NCBI GenBank assembly: GCA_964469765.1
Contig: CAYYAU010000094.1
Location: forward strand, 1 to 5,343
Origin: CAYYAU01 sp964469765 [NCBI: uncultured Clostridia bacterium]
Lineage (GTDB): Bacteria; UBA6262; WVXT01; CAYYAU01
Reading direction: 5' to 3'
DNA: 5,343 nt
The notes under the pieces: model-generated
Seen by the model: the letters and a program-made list of their open reading frames with translations, nothing else
What the model was told of the DNA's origin: nothing
Databases searched by the model: none
Position numbers and translations under genes: made by a program
Shown here: in pieces, positions 4,753-5,343 of the stretch
Position numbering within the stretch: the first letter of the stretch is position 1
Layout of the letters: every line of letters starts with the position of its first letter

Positions 4753-5343
4753 ATGGAAGAGAATGAAATTGATTTAAGAGATTATATAAATCTTTTTAAG
4801 AAAAATTGGAAAACAGTTGCTGTGATATTTTTAAGTTCAGTTTTTATTGCAACAATAGTTAGTTTTAGCTTACCCAAGATATATGAAACAAAAACACTCA
4901 TAAAAATAGGGAAAATAAACACTGATTCTCTTGATAAAAACATTGAGGAACCTGAAATTATTGTCCACTTATTTAATAGTGAATGGATGATGAAAAGAAT
5001 AGGGGAGAAATTAAATATTATTTTACCTAAAGATTCTTCTAAATTGATAAATACAAAAGTAAAAAGATTGAGAAGGAGTATAAAGATAAGAATGAAAGCA
5101 GGATTGCTCGAAGTTAAAACAAAAGGTGGAAATGCTGAAGAGGTAGTAAAAATTACTAAGGAAATAAGTTCTATTATCACAGAGAGACATAGAAGAGTTA
5201 TTGATAAGATATTACAACTTATAGACTCAAACATAACAGAAAATAGAAAGATATTGCAAGAGGTACGAACTGAGATTAAAAAAGTACAAAAAAAATTGAA
5301 ACAATTTGAAAATACTCAATCCGAAGCTAAAGCACAAATTTAT
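4753..5343 (+). CDS. Wzz-type polysaccharide chain-length/co-polymerase protein, 3' end beyond the window
   Basis: The first 197 codons of a gene still open at the window edge. EIDLRDYINLFKKNWKTVAV (5-24) is the classic N-terminal segment of Wzz-domain proteins (PF02706 type), leading into one membrane helix at about 21-40 and then LPKIYETKTLIKIG (40-53), the start of the periplasmic or extracellular domain. Residues 143-185, starting TERHRRVIDKIL, form a Lys/Glu-rich helix likely to be coiled coil. Such proteins sit in the inner membrane and set the chain length or drive export of O-antigen, capsule or exopolysaccharide. A second membrane helix, and perhaps a tyrosine kinase domain, would be expected downstream but are not visible. 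The start is firm because of AGGAGG at 4741. With the EPS-type regulator at 102, it suggests an exopolysaccharide locus. Confidence 0.85.
   Translation, partial: MEENEIDLRDYINLFKKNWKTVAVIFLSSVFIATIVSFSLPKIYETKTLIKIGKINTDSLDKNIEEPEIIVHLFNSEWMMKRIGEKLNIILPKDSSKLINTKVKRLRRSIKIRMKAGLLEVKTKGGNAEEVVKITKEISSIITERHRRVIDKILQLIDSNITENRKILQEVRTEIKKVQKKLKQFENTQSEAKAQIY

Noticed and set aside
4782-5234. Long open frame on the minus strand with hydrophobic stretches
   Set aside because: It lies opposite the Wzz-type gene, which has a perfect Shine-Dalgarno and family motifs. The hydrophobic residues are the antisense reading of Lys/Glu/Asn-rich codons.
1-5343. CRISPR array, tRNA, rRNA or insertion-sequence transposase
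   Set aside because: No regularly spaced repeats, no cloverleaf-like or rRNA-like stretch, and no transposase motifs were seen on either strand.

Overview
The window is AT-rich (about 30% GC by eye). Genes start on ATG, some behind good Shine-Dalgarno sequences, and at least two promoters look like bacterial sigma70 promoters. This suggests a low-GC bacterium. The mix of an EPS-type MarR-like regulator, a Wzz-type protein and several MNT/HEPN pairs is typical of genomes of uncultivated anaerobes, but no gene here fixes the phylum. Every supported gene is on the + strand.

Layout: (1) 1-632, a near-consensus promoter with a perfect inverted repeat over its start point, driving a winged-helix regulator whose N-terminal half resembles the EPS-associated MarR family and whose C-terminal half looks Rossmann-like. 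(2) 669-1413, a minimal nucleotidyltransferase (MNT) and an HI0074-type HEPN partner. (3) 1474-2910, a separate promoter and an AbiEii/AbiEi-type toxin-antitoxin pair in toxin-first order. (4) 2958-3767, a small Cys-rich protein resembling the TIGR04076 family, a second MNT, and a HEPN gene broken after 60 codons. (5) 3847-4694, a third MNT/HEPN pair lying between two copies of a 45-bp hairpin repeat. (6) 4715-5343, a small inverted repeat, a perfect AGGAGG, and the start of a Wzz-type polysaccharide chain-length/co-polymerase gene that runs off the window.

The simplest reading is that the regulator at the left and the Wzz gene at the right belong to an exopolysaccharide locus, and that about 4 kb of stacked toxin-antitoxin modules (three MNT/HEPN, one AbiE) lies between them. 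In each MNT/HEPN pair the nucleotidyltransferase comes first and the HEPN gene follows closely or overlaps. By analogy with MntA/HepT, the HEPN protein would be an RNase toxin silenced by nucleotidylation. The second pair has lost the C-terminal half of its HEPN protein.

The least ordinary items are the repeat flanking the third pair, whose stem is preserved by G-U wobbles on the + strand; the 73-nt overlap inside that pair; the orphaned second MNT with its Cys-rich neighbour; and the GTTCA/TGAAC half-sites found both at the regulator's promoter and just before the Wzz gene.
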